Of a DNA stretch of 64,000 nucleotides, positions 1 to 6,975 are shown piece by piece (the first letter of the stretch is position 1; every line of letters begins with the position of its first letter). Made by a program: the position numbers and the translations under genes. The stretch spans positions 1 through 64,000 of the forward strand of contig NZ_FOFS01000011.1 in the NCBI RefSeq assembly GCF_900111015.1, read 5' to 3'. Source of the stretch: Solimonas aquatica. Lineage in GTDB: Bacteria; Pseudomonadota; Gammaproteobacteria; Nevskiales; Nevskiaceae. Under the pieces are notes generated by a model that saw only the letters and a program-made list of their open reading frames with translations, was not told the origin of the DNA and searched no databases.

Positions 1-294
1 ATCATCTTTCACACCGATCGAGGGGTGGAATATCTGGCGGCCGACTTCCGGAAGAAACTGGCCGCCGCCAATATCGAGCAGAGCGTGAACAGGCCCCGTC
101 GCATGACGGACAACGCCCACATCGAGTCATGGAATAAGTCCATGAAATCCGACATGTACCACCGCAGAGCCTTCAGCACGGACAGGGAGCTGCGGCTGGC
201 GCTTCGCGAATACCTCGATTTCTACAACACCCGACGGCTACACTCATCGCTCGGGTACCAAACACCAGCGGAGTTCGAAGCGCTGTGCAGTTAA
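1..294 (+). CDS. IS3-family transposase OrfB, C-terminal part (5' end outside window)
   Basis: This is the C-terminal part of a DDE integrase-type transposase, the catalytic OrfB of an IS3-family insertion sequence. The reading frame is already open at the first base, so the gene starts outside the window. The second catalytic Asp is seen in HTDRGVEY and the catalytic Glu in [14 protein letters not shown], followed by the usual [19 protein letters not shown] tail. The stop lies just before a candidate right terminus near 300–330. The 97 residues visible look intact. The element sits directly against a cut integron attC site. Confidence 0.9.
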   Translation: MIFHTDRGVEYLAADFRKKLAAANIEQSVNRPRRMTDNAHIESWNKSMKSDMYHRRAFSTDRELRLALREYLDFYNTRRLHSSLGYQTPAEFEALCS

Positions 295-299
295 CCATA

Positions 300-331
300 A
301 GGTGTCCACTTTTTCGTAGGAAGTCCCCGTA
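300..331 (+). repeat. Probable right inverted repeat of the IS3-family element
   Basis: The sequence GTGTCCACTTTTTCGTAGG follows the transposase stop within a few bases, in the place and style of an IS3-family right end. The left end is outside the window, so the exact boundary and any target duplication cannot be verified. Confidence 0.5.
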
Positions 332-382
332 TTTGCCGCCGCTTCGCGTCGTCAAATCCGCGGCTGAGCTCCGGCGTTGGAG
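332..382 (+). other. Truncated attC site (3' half retained)
   Basis: The retained part has a loop hairpin (TTTGCCGCCGC pairing with GCGTCGTCAAA), an L' arm CCGCGGCTGAGCTC and the R' core GTTGGAG at 376–382. The expected 5' arm with its RYYYAAC core is absent. In its place is the IS end, so the IS or an associated deletion removed it. GGAG within the core is six bases from the ATG of the next ORF and may act as its Shine–Dalgarno sequence. Confidence 0.65.
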
Positions 383-388
383 CTCACG

Positions 389-835
389 ATGACTTTCGTC
401 ACACCTGAAGAGCGGCTTCGCCAAGGCGCGACTATTCTCGAAAGTAAACTTCAGCCATTCGGCTTTGCTTTCGGAATCGTTGACTCTGGCAAAGGTTCAG
501 GTGGTGACTTCGCGATCGGTGCGTTTACTGCAGGTGATCGTGAGATTCGCATGTGGTTTAGGTTTCACCTTGGAGACGTAACGTACCGCAAGGGCTCTGT
601 GGAGGCGCCGCACAAGGCCGTCGCGCAGTACCTCGGCCTAGAGGGCACTACTGCATATCCCTGTCCTCAAACAGATAATCCATTGGAAGGTTTTGAGGCT
701 TTGCTCACCGATTGGCACCATTGGAATCTGTTCTTCCAAAATGAAGGGGCATTGTTTGAGTCTGTTATGCAGGCCTACAAGTACAAGCAACCTCCCGCCG
801 GATTCACCACTATATTCCGGCATGAGAAGAAGTGA
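389..835 (+). CDS. Integron cassette protein of unknown function (148 aa)
   Basis: I do not recognise this protein. It is predicted soluble, with no signal peptide or membrane segment, and has an aromatic-rich C-terminal half (DWHHWNLFF). The ATG at 389 is chosen because GGAG lies six bases upstream, inside the attC core; the upstream in-frame TTG at 377 falls within the core itself. The gene fills its cassette almost completely, ending two bases before the downstream attC core. No promoter is evident in the cassette, so it is probably read from an upstream integron promoter or from the IS. Confidence 0.75.
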   Translation: MTFVTPEERLRQGATILESKLQPFGFAFGIVDSGKGSGGDFAIGAFTAGDREIRMWFRFHLGDVTYRKGSVEAPHKAVAQYLGLEGTTAYPCPQTDNPLEGFEALLTDWHHWNLFFQNEGALFESVMQAYKYKQPPAGFTTIFRHEKK

Positions 836-836
836 G

Positions 837-903
837 GTCCAACTAGTGCTTCAAGCCGACGTCCCCGCCTTCGGCGGGTCCGCGGCTTAAGCTGGCGTTG
901 GGG
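837..903 (+). other. attC recombination site 1
   Basis: The R'' core GTCCAAC (837–843) and the R' core GTTGGGG (897–903) flank a palindrome. The arm GCTTCAAGCCG pairs with the arm CGGCTTAAGC leaving one unpaired C, the extrahelical base typical of attC bottom-strand recognition. The central CCCCGCC–TTCG–GGCGGG hairpin forms the variable loop. The site is 67 bp long, within the normal attC range. Confidence 0.85.
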
Positions 904-906
904 CTC

Positions 907-1395
907 ATGAAAACTCGCAAACAAGTCTATGACCTCATTCCGGCCGACCTGCATCAGACAGCCGTATGGGAGTTCGCCTTGGATGAAGAAGGTGAAGAGG
1001 GGCAGGACGAAGCTACGGTTCGTCCCGTGAATGTCGAAGGCTCTTTGAACACCGCGGATGGGATGTTCATTGTCTGGGCGTCTTTCGTACTTGCCGACGG
1101 CTCGCATGCAGAGGGCTACCTCACACCTGGGGTCCAAGGTGACAACCATCTAAGTTCGGTACAACCGGCTGTCGTGGCTGAGGGCGGGCAAGTTTCCTTC
1201 TGGTGTGGGCTTGTCGCTCCGGAAAGGGGCTACCTCGATCGCTGCTATAAGGTCCTTGGGAAACAGCCGAACGAGATATTTCCCCTGTCGTACCAGTCTC
1301 AAGTTAATCTGGTCGGGGGCACCATCAGTGGCAGCATTCCTGGCTTTGTCGTGCTTGAAGACATGAAATCGGGAAGAACGAGGGTAGTTCGGTGA
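907..1395 (+). CDS. Integron cassette protein of unknown function (162 aa)
   Basis: This is an acidic soluble protein with the string EFALDEEGEEGQDEATVRP near the N-terminus and a beta-rich, glycine-containing C-terminal half. I cannot assign a family. The ATG at 907 was preferred over an in-frame TTG at 898 lying inside the attC core. The stop is one base before the next attC R'' core, the usual tight packing of a cassette. No signal peptide or transmembrane segment is visible. Confidence 0.75.
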   Translation: MKTRKQVYDLIPADLHQTAVWEFALDEEGEEGQDEATVRPVNVEGSLNTADGMFIVWASFVLADGSHAEGYLTPGVQGDNHLSSVQPAVVAEGGQVSFWCGLVAPERGYLDRCYKVLGKQPNEIFPLSYQSQVNLVGGTISGSIPGFVVLEDMKSGRTRVVR

Positions 1396-1396
1396 G

Positions 1397-1474
1397 GCCC
1401 AACCATCAGTTCCACCCGACGTCCCTGCCTCCGCTTCGCTACGGCAGGGTCGTGGGTGAACTGCAGCGTTAGCG
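1397..1474 (+). other. attC recombination site 2
   Basis: The R'' core is GCCCAAC (1397–1403) and the R' core GTTAGCG (1468–1474). The arm CAGTTCCACCCGACG pairs with CGTGGGTGAACTG, again leaving an unpaired C in the 5' arm. The central loop has its own hairpin (CCCTGCC pairing with GGCAGGG). Length is 78 bp. Confidence 0.85.
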
Positions 1475-1484
1475 CAGAGATCAC

Positions 1485-1841
1485 ATGAAAGCTCCTCGCA
1501 CACTCGTCGTAATTCTTGCTATCTATTTTCTCCTCAAGGTCTTAACTGCCGTCCTCACTGGACAGATTTACGCTCTTGCGCCGTTGGCGGTTTGGAGCAT
1601 CGCAGGCTGGAAAGCCTACAAGGGCAGTCAAACTGCGGCAGGGGTGCTCGTCGTTCTTTTCGTTCTCGGTGCCGCGTTCACAACATACGGCACAATGGTC
1701 GCTTCAGGACTGCACCCTATTGATGTTGGCTTCAACTATGGATATGTAGTCTTCTTGGCGGCTTCGGCAGCGTATTTACTTTTAAGCCGCAAGCTAAAGG
1801 CATTCCAAGAGTCTAGTGGGGTTGGCGCGTATGGGCGCTAA
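1485..1841 (+). CDS. Integron cassette membrane protein (118 aa)
   Basis: A small, very hydrophobic protein with about four predicted membrane segments, near residues 7–25, 28–45, 50–70 and 85–101, and a short basic C-terminal tail. It should sit in the inner membrane. I do not recognise the family. The gene starts ten bases after the attC2 core and its stop codon lies inside the next attC core, as is common in cassettes. Membrane cassette proteins of unknown role are frequent in integrons. Confidence 0.75.
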   Translation: MKAPRTLVVILAIYFLLKVLTAVLTGQIYALAPLAVWSIAGWKAYKGSQTAAGVLVVLFVLGAAFTTYGTMVASGLHPIDVGFNYGYVVFLAASAAYLLLSRKLKAFQESSGVGAYGR

Positions 1842-1862
1842 CAACGCGCTCCAGTGCGACGC
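1836..1862 (+). other. Truncated attC site (5' half only), end of the array
   Basis: CGCTAAC at 1836–1842 is the exact reverse complement of the R' core of attC2 (GTTAGCG). It is followed by an arm, AACGCGCTCCAGTGCGACGC, of attC type. No complementary arm or GTTRRRY core follows in the next 200 bases, so the site has lost its 3' half where the array joins unrelated DNA. Confidence 0.6.
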
Positions 1863-1936
1863 TACGAGAAAATCCGATGGATAGTGTTCGCTGTCGGACG
1901 AGATTTGATTCTTCAGGACGAGCGACGCCGTAGCCC

Positions 1937-2218
1937 TTGCGCAGGAGCCTTCCAATCATGCGCTGCAGCGAAGTGTCGCCTTCGGCGAGGCGAAGAACGA
2001 CAACGACTACGCTCCGCGGCAAGCCGGCGGTTGCTGCGTACTGGCAAAAGGCGCTGAGTCTCATGCCGGATCTGCGGTTTGAGCTTCTCTGCATTCTGGT
2101 TGGCGTCCAGTCCATTACGCGCCACTACAAGGGCGCCAGCGGGCGCCTCGCGGCAGAGGTCTTCCACTTTGGTCCGGATCGCAAGGTGCTCGGGACCTTC
2201 GCGCACTATGCTGTTTGA
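1937..2218 (+). pseudogene. Remnant of a SnoaL-like (NTF2-fold) gene
   Basis: From about 2012 the frame encodes a convincing C-terminal part of a SnoaL-like polyketide-cyclase family protein, including LRGKPAVAAYWQKAL and RLAAEVFHFGPDRKVLGTFAHYAV up to a normal stop. The first 25 codons have low complexity (Ser, Arg and Thr runs) and do not resemble the family. The N-terminal half is missing. The truncation sits where the cassette array ends, so deletion or recombination there probably broke the gene. It is unlikely to be functional. Confidence 0.55.
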
Positions 2219-2254
2219 GCAGCAGCCTGCCCCGACATTCTGGAGATGCCGTGC

Positions 2255-2527
2255 ATGTCCGTCACCAAGTCAATCAGCCAGCTTTCCGGCCTGGGGCCAA
2301 AGTCGCAGGAGATGCTGGCGCGCGCCGGCATCACGACGGTGGAGCAGTTGCGGGCACTGGGCTCGATCGAGGCTTACGTGCGGACCAAAAAGGCGAATGC
2401 TGGGGTGAGTCTCAATCTGCTGTGGGGACTTGAGTCCGCCATCAGCGGTGAGCACTGGCGGACAGTGGCAAAGCAGCATAGAGCCAGTTTGCTGCTGGCC
2501 CTGGAGGCGCGGGAGAAAGGTGTCTGA
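2255..2527 (+). CDS. TfoX C-terminal domain (helix-hairpin-helix) protein
   Basis: This 90-residue protein is essentially only a TfoX_C domain: LSGLGPKSQEMLARAGITTVEQLRALG followed by VSLNLLWGLESAISGEHWR. The N-terminal domain of full-length TfoX/Sxy is absent, as in many stand-alone members. The domain resembles a helix-hairpin-helix fold; full-length relatives act in competence regulation, but a role here is only inferred. ATG 2255 has GGAG nine bases upstream; an in-frame ATG at 2246 is less well placed. Confidence 0.8.
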   Translation: MSVTKSISQLSGLGPKSQEMLARAGITTVEQLRALGSIEAYVRTKKANAGVSLNLLWGLESAISGEHWRTVAKQHRASLLLALEAREKGV

Positions 2528-2695
2528 GCAGAAGCACGCCGTTCAGCCCGTCGGGTTTGAATGAGAAGTGCCGCACATCCCGTGGCAGGGGGCGGCGTGA
2601 CAGCTGTTTATCATCCCTGCCTGTATGCCGCCGCGCCGCTGTCCTCGATCGCCGCCCTGAACCGAACTTGCTCCGATACTTTTGGGAGTTGACGC

Positions 2696-3124
2696 ATGGT
2701 CGAAGTTTCTTTCGCTCGCTTGCTGGCACTCCGTGCGTTGTATGGCCTGATGAGCCTGGGTCTTGCGGTGGTGATCTGGCCCCAGCTGCTTTTCCAGACG
2801 CCCGCCACGGTGGATTCCGGCAGTGTCGTTCGTTCGCTGCTCGGCGCGCTGGGCTTGCTGGCCGCCTTCGGGCTGCGCTATCCGCTGCAGATGCTGCCGG
2901 TGCTGTTGTTCGAACTGCTCTGGAAGCTGGTGTGGGTTGGCGCGGTGGCGCTGCCGGCCTGGCAGCAGGATCGCCTCGGGGTCTACGGCACCGCCACGTT
3001 CTACGAGTGTCTGCCGGCCTTCATTCTGTTTCCGCTCATCATTCCCTGGCGCTACGTGCTGGCGGTCTACATCAAGGCCCCGGGCACGCCATGGCATTGC
3101 CGCCGCAGAGAGGGTGATGCCTGA
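2696..3124 (+). CDS. Small inner-membrane protein of unknown function (142 aa)
   Basis: Four hydrophobic stretches, near residues 10–30, 43–60, 68–88 and 100–125, predict a polytopic inner-membrane protein. GGGAG lies seven bases before the ATG. I do not recognise a named family. The next gene follows on the same strand after about 40 bases, so the two may be cotranscribed. Confidence 0.7.
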   Translation: MVEVSFARLLALRALYGLMSLGLAVVIWPQLLFQTPATVDSGSVVRSLLGALGLLAAFGLRYPLQMLPVLLFELLWKLVWVGAVALPAWQQDRLGVYGTATFYECLPAFILFPLIIPWRYVLAVYIKAPGTPWHCRRREGDA

Positions 3125-3164
3125 GCTGATGGCAGGCCGCACACACAAGCCCAAGGGGGACACC

Positions 3165-3674
3165 ATGGATTCGATTCATCCCGGCCGCTACACCGCTGAA
3201 GTGCAGGGCCCGTTTGTGGTCTTCATCATCGGCATGCGGATCAACCGCATTCTGGCGTTTGCCAGATGGCTTCCCGTCGCCAGAGCGATGCGTCCGATGG
3301 TCGAGCATCTGCTCGCGCATCGGGAGCTGGGCCTGCTGCACGCGCAGGCCTACGCCTACTGGCGCGGTGCGGCGCTGGTGCAGTACTGGCGCTCCTTCGA
3401 GCATCTCGAACGCTTCGCCCGCGATCCCGCCCTGTCGCATCTGGATGCCTGGCAGCGTTTCAATCGCGCGGTGGGTGCGGATGGCAGCGTGGGCATCTGG
3501 CATGAGACCTACCTGGTGCAGGCCGGGCAATACGAGTGTGTCTACGGCAACATGCCCAGATTTGGTCTGGCGGCCGCCGGCCGGCATATGAAGGCGGTCG
3601 GTGCCCGGGAGACCGCCAAGCGCAGGCTGGGCAGGGAAGGCGAGCCGGCGGTGCCTTCCTACGAAACGCCTTAG
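3165..3674 (+). CDS. DUF4188 family protein
   Basis: The sequence (GPFVVFIIGMRINRI, QYWRSFEHLERFARDP, WHETYLVQAGQYECVYGNMP) matches the DUF4188 family, whose fold is likely a dimeric alpha/beta-barrel related to small monooxygenases. The 169-residue length is normal for it. The ATG at 3165 is chosen because AAGGGGGA stands four bases upstream; the frame is open further upstream but without family-like sequence. No signal peptide is seen. The substrate is unknown. Confidence 0.75.
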   Translation: MDSIHPGRYTAEVQGPFVVFIIGMRINRILAFARWLPVARAMRPMVEHLLAHRELGLLHAQAYAYWRGAALVQYWRSFEHLERFARDPALSHLDAWQRFNRAVGADGSVGIWHETYLVQAGQYECVYGNMPRFGLAAAGRHMKAVGARETAKRRLGREGEPAVPSYETP

Positions 3675-3774
3675 CGCGCGCATCGCGCTTGGTGTGCAGC
3701 TGCCGGCGCCGCCGCTTGGGTTCCGCCGCGCCATCGTGTACGGTGGCGCCCGCTTCGCGCCGCCCTTGGTTCTC

Positions 3775-4530
3775 ATGCTCCTGTTCAAACTGTTTGCCGT
3801 GCCCCTGCTGGTGGCGCTGATGAGCCTGGCCGGCAAGCGCTTCGGCCACGCGGTGGCGGGTCTGCTGGCGGGCATTCCCATCGTCGCCGGTCCGATTCTG
3901 GCGGTGATGACCATCGAGCACGGCACCGCCTTTGGCGCGCAGGCGGCGATCGGCACGCTGGTGGGTCTGTTCTCTTATGCGGCCTTCGCGGTGGCATATG
4001 CGCGCGCCGCAGTGCATCTGCGCTGGCCGCTGGCGCTGCTGCTGTCCTGGCTGGTGTTCCTGGCGGTGTCGGCCTTGCTGAGCCTGGTGCACTTCTCGGC
4101 CGTGGCTGCCTGCCTGTTTGCCTTGCTGCTGCCGCCGCTGGCGCGACCGCTGCTGCCGGCCTACGCGCATGCGCTGCCCGCGCCGCATCTGCCGCGCAGT
4201 GAACTGGCCTGGCGCATGCTCGCGGCGGCCTTGATGGCACTGGCGCTCACCGCGGTCGCGGCACTGGTGGGGCCCACGGTGGCGGGTCTGCTCACGCCGT
4301 TTCCGGTGGTCACCAGTGTGCTCACGGTGTTCACGCATCGCGCCGGCGGCGCACCGGCCGTGGTGCAGCTGGCGCACGGTGTGGGCCTGGGCTTGTACAG
4401 CCTGGTGGGTTTCTTCTCGATGGCGGTTCTGCTGATTCCCGCGCAGGGCCTGCTGGTGGCGATGCTCGCGGCGGTGAGCGTGGCGCTGGCCACGCAGGCG
4501 CTGGTCTACCGCATCAAGCTGCACGCCTGA
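3775..4530 (+). CDS. Multi-pass inner-membrane protein of unknown function
   Basis: About 251 residues with seven or eight closely packed hydrophobic segments and short loops, ending in the basic tail VYRIKLHA. Internal similarity between GIPIVAGPILAVMT in the first half and LTPFPVVTSVLTVFTH in the second suggests a duplicated transporter-like fold, but I cannot name a family. The start is uncertain: the frame is open upstream to 3601, and ATG 3775 was picked as the first Met before the first membrane segment. Confidence 0.6.
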   Translation: MLLFKLFAVPLLVALMSLAGKRFGHAVAGLLAGIPIVAGPILAVMTIEHGTAFGAQAAIGTLVGLFSYAAFAVAYARAAVHLRWPLALLLSWLVFLAVSALLSLVHFSAVAACLFALLLPPLARPLLPAYAHALPAPHLPRSELAWRMLAAALMALALTAVAALVGPTVAGLLTPFPVVTSVLTVFTHRAGGAPAVVQLAHGVGLGLYSLVGFFSMAVLLIPAQGLLVAMLAAVSVALATQALVYRIKLHA

Positions 4531-4620
4531 GGCGTACGCGCGGACTCATCCGCTTGCGGGAGGCGGCGCGGGCCTGCCGCGTCCAGAGTCGAGCGGCATG
4601 CCTGCTGAGGAGACGCAAAC

Positions 4621-5106
4621 ATGGCCCTGCCGCTGGAAGACCTGGAGCTGATCCGGCGTCTGAAATACCGCTATTGCCGCTGCATCGACACCGCCAATCT
4701 CGCCGAGCTGCGCGAGCTGTTCACCGAAGACGCCAGCGTCTGCTACGTGGGCGGCAGCTACCGCTTCGAGGCCAAGGGCCGTGATGAGATTCTCGGCGCG
4801 CTGGAATACGCCTTTCACGCCGATGCGATTGCCGTGCACCACGTCAATCATCCGGAGATCGATTTCGTTTCAGACCATGAGGCCACCGGCGTGTGGTATC
4901 TCAAGGACTGGTTCTGCGATCTGAAGCACAAGATCATCACGGATGGCGCGGCGCTGTATCGCGACCGCTACGTGAAGCGCGAGAACCGCTGGCTGATACA
5001 GCACGCCGCGTATGAGCGCGTGTATGAGATCGTCACGCCGTTCACCGAGCCGCCGAATATCACGGCACATTACCTGGCCAAACACGGCAAGAAGTTGCCG
5101 GGCTGA
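4621..5106 (+). CDS. SnoaL-like (NTF2-fold) domain protein
   Basis: A 161-residue protein of the SnoaL_4 type. The family start DLELIRRLKYRYCRCIDTANLAELRELFTED is seen, with conserved elements such as HHVNHPEIDF, GVWYLKDWF and YRDRYVKRENRWLIQH. Relatives include scytalone dehydratase, BaiE and ring-hydroxylating dioxygenase beta subunits; most act as dehydratases or isomerases of lipid or aromatic substrates. GAGGAG lies eight bases before the ATG. The gene stands alone and ends just before a palindromic repeat, so the substrate is not indicated by context. Confidence 0.75.
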   Translation: MALPLEDLELIRRLKYRYCRCIDTANLAELRELFTEDASVCYVGGSYRFEAKGRDEILGALEYAFHADAIAVHHVNHPEIDFVSDHEATGVWYLKDWFCDLKHKIITDGAALYRDRYVKRENRWLIQHAAYERVYEIVTPFTEPPNITAHYLAKHGKKLPG

Positions 5107-5116
5107 GGGACTGCCC

Positions 5117-5245
5117 GCCCCCTCTCCCCTGACCCCTCTCCCGCAAGGGGAGAGGGGAAGAGTCTCGTTCTAACTCGAAGCTTTCAATCCCAATCCAGTT
5201 AAAGCCCCTCTCCCCTTGCGGGAGAGGAGCCAGGGGAGAGGGGGA
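5117..5245. repeat. Palindromic dispersed repeat, copy 1 (paired inverted units)
   Basis: Two inverted copies of a roughly 41-bp unit, each itself containing CCCCTCTCCC and a GGGGAGAGGGG arm around GCAAG, lie at 5118–5158 and 5204–5245 around a 45-base spacer. The same paired arrangement occurs at 20257–20386. It separates the convergent SnoaL-like and clpP genes and could serve as a bidirectional terminator. Confidence 0.85.
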
Positions 5246-5248
5246 CTT

Positions 5249-5872
5249 TTACCCCTCGATCTGCCCCGCGTTCTCGATGATGCGTCCCACCAGGCCATAT
5301 TCCTTGGCCTGCTGCGCGCTCATCCAGTAATCGCGCTCGGTGTCGCGCTGGATGCGCTCCAGCGGCTGGCCGGTTTCGCGCGCGAAGATCTCGTTCAGAC
5401 GCTGGCGCATCAGCACGATTTCCTTGGCCATGATCGCGATGTCGGAAGCCGTGCCGCCAGCGCCGCCCGAGGGCTGGTGCAGCATGTAGCGGGTGTTGGG
5501 CAGCGACAGGCGATTCTCGGGCTTGGCGGCGGTGTAGATCAGCGCGCCGGCGCTGGCCACCCAGCCGGTGCCGATGATGCGCACCGTGGGCTTCACGAAC
5601 TTGATCATGTCGTGAATGGTGTCGCCGGACTCCACATGGCCGCCCTGGCTGTTGATGTAGATGGTGATGGGATCGTCGGACTCGGCGGACAGCGCCAGCA
5701 GTCGCGCGCTGAAGGTCTCGGCGAGCTTCTGGTTGATGGCGCCGTAGATCAGGACGGTACGCGCCTTGAACAGGCGCTCCTCCAGGGCCGGATTCTTGGC
5801 GGACTTGGCCTCGTCCTTCTCCTTGTCCTTTTCCTTGGCGGCCAGCGGCAGATCGTGTTCGAACATACGCAA
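5249..5872 (-). CDS. Divergent ClpP-type serine protease
   Basis: A ClpP-fold peptidase with the catalytic triad Ser107 (GWVASAGAL), His132 (YMLHQPSGG) and Asp181 (TERDYWMS). ClpP forms tetradecameric chambers that degrade proteins delivered by ClpX or ClpA. This one differs from the housekeeping gammaproteobacterial ClpP: the nucleophile motif lacks the usual GQAASMGA form and the N-terminus carries a charged stretch, [14 protein letters not shown]. No clpX, lon or tig is adjacent, which argues for an extra paralogue. A hairpin (CGGGAGCGGTCCCG) lies just upstream of the ATG. The activating partner is unknown. Confidence 0.85.
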   Translation of the reverse strand: MRMFEHDLPLAAKEKDKEKDEAKSAKNPALEERLFKARTVLIYGAINQKLAETFSARLLALSAESDDPITIYINSQGGHVESGDTIHDMIKFVKPTVRIIGTGWVASAGALIYTAAKPENRLSLPNTRYMLHQPSGGAGGTASDIAIMAKEIVLMRQRLNEIFARETGQPLERIQRDTERDYWMSAQQAKEYGLVGRIIENAGQIEG

Positions 5873-5920
5873 ATCCTGTTGGGGGCGGTGTGCGGGAGCG
5901 GTCCCGCGTCGACCCGCATT

Positions 5921-6805
5921 CTAGCCGGTCACGGTCACGGCCACCGCACGCCGGGCGCGCCAGAAGCTGTCGGCAGCGTAGATCAGCAGCGCCGCCCAGA
6001 TCAGGGAGAAGCCCACCGCCTGCACCGGGCTGAAGCCCTCGTGATACAGCAGCACGCCGCAGCCCAGCTGCAGCGTCGGCGCCAGGTATTGCAGGATGCC
6101 GACCAGACTCAGCGGAATGCGCCGCGCGCCGTAGGCGAACAGCACCAGCGGCAGCGCGGTGACCAGGCCGGACACCACCAGCAGCACTTCGGTGCGCAGC
6201 GCGCTGTGTCCGAACACACCCTGGCCGTGACCATGCGCCCAGCCCAGCAGCGCCAGTGCCGGCAGCAGCAATACCGCGCTTTCCACGGCCAGGCCGTGCA
6301 CGGCCGGCACCACCGCGATCTTGCGGATCAGACCGTAGCCGCCGAAGCTCAGGGCCAGCGCCAGGGCGATCAGCGGCAGATGCCCGGTCTGCCAGCTCAG
6401 ATACACCACGCCCGCGCCCGCGCAGGCCACCGCCAGCCATTGCCAGGCGTTGAGCCGTTCGCGCAGCACCACCACGCCCAGCAGCACGCTGACCAGGGGA
6501 TTGATGAAGTAGCCGAAGCTGGTTTCGACGATATGGCCGGCGTTCACTGCCCAGATGTACAGCCACCAGTTGCTGCCGATCAGCAGCGCGCTGGCGATGA
6601 GCAGGCCCAGGGTGCGCGGCTTGATCTCGCGGCGCCAGGCCATGCCCTCGCGCAGACCCAGATAGGCGAACACGAACAGACAGCACCACAGCACCCGGTG
6701 CGCCATGATCTGCATGGCCGGCACCTCGCGCAGCAGGCGCCAGTAGATCGGGAACAGGCCCCAGAGCAGGTAGGCGCCCACGGCGGCCAGCAAACCCTCG
6801 CGCAC
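5921..6805 (-). CDS. rarD: EamA-family permease RarD
   Basis: A ten-segment drug/metabolite transporter of the RarD subfamily, recognised by GLLAAVGAYLLWGLFPIYWRLL near the start, AHRVLWCCLF, and WLYIWAVNAGHIVETSFGYFINPL. It lies in the inner membrane; RarD proteins were named from chloramphenicol sensitivity studies and their substrate is not known. The GTG at 6805 gives a 294-residue protein, the usual size. The frame is open to 6919, but the extra 38 residues are not family-like. The ribosome-binding site is weak, so the start is tentative. Confidence 0.85.
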   Translation of the reverse strand: MREGLLAAVGAYLLWGLFPIYWRLLREVPAMQIMAHRVLWCCLFVFAYLGLREGMAWRREIKPRTLGLLIASALLIGSNWWLYIWAVNAGHIVETSFGYFINPLVSVLLGVVVLRERLNAWQWLAVACAGAGVVYLSWQTGHLPLIALALALSFGGYGLIRKIAVVPAVHGLAVESAVLLLPALALLGWAHGHGQGVFGHSALRTEVLLVVSGLVTALPLVLFAYGARRIPLSLVGILQYLAPTLQLGCGVLLYHEGFSPVQAVGFSLIWAALLIYAADSFWRARRAVAVTVTG

Positions 6806-6975
6806 GGTGCGTACCTGCGAAAGTGACCAGAGAAGGGGCGTGCAGTCTAAAGACTTTGTGCCGCGCGCGCGGCGGGTGAAAACGCCCAATCCCGGACCGG
6901 ACGTGCGATAGCGGCCCACTGTCGTTACGGCAAGTTCCTACGGGCGGGCGGCCGCGCAGCTGCCTACAATGGGCC

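Larger units (their letters stand above)
332..1862 (+). mobile_element. Distal end of an integron gene-cassette array
   Basis: Three consecutive same-strand ORFs are each followed by an imperfect palindrome bounded by RYYYAAC-like and GTTRRRY-like cores. This is the architecture of integron cassettes and their attC sites. The cassettes are lower in GC than the rest of the window and encode unrecognised proteins. The orientation places the integrase gene and attI to the left, outside the window. The array begins here with an attC missing its 5' half next to an IS and ends in an attC missing its 3' half. Whether it belongs to a chromosomal or a mobile integron cannot be told without intI. Confidence 0.8.

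Noticed and set aside
1854-2057. ORF of 67 codons at the end of the cassette array as a fourth cassette gene
   Set aside because: It is Arg-rich, has no attC after it and overlaps the SnoaL-like remnant in a different frame.
2528-2695. Possible small RNA or riboswitch in the gap before the membrane protein gene
   Set aside because: No convincing stem, terminator or promoter was seen.
2823-3164. N-terminal extension of the DUF4188 frame
   Set aside because: It overlaps the membrane protein gene in another frame, is Cys/Arg-rich, and a strong ribosome-binding site marks the start at 3165.
5117-5245. The CCCCTCTCCC repeats as a CRISPR array
   Set aside because: Only two inverted units with one spacer, no direct repeats and no cas genes.
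5216-6826. 536-codon plus-strand open frame
   Set aside because: Antisense to clpP and rarD.
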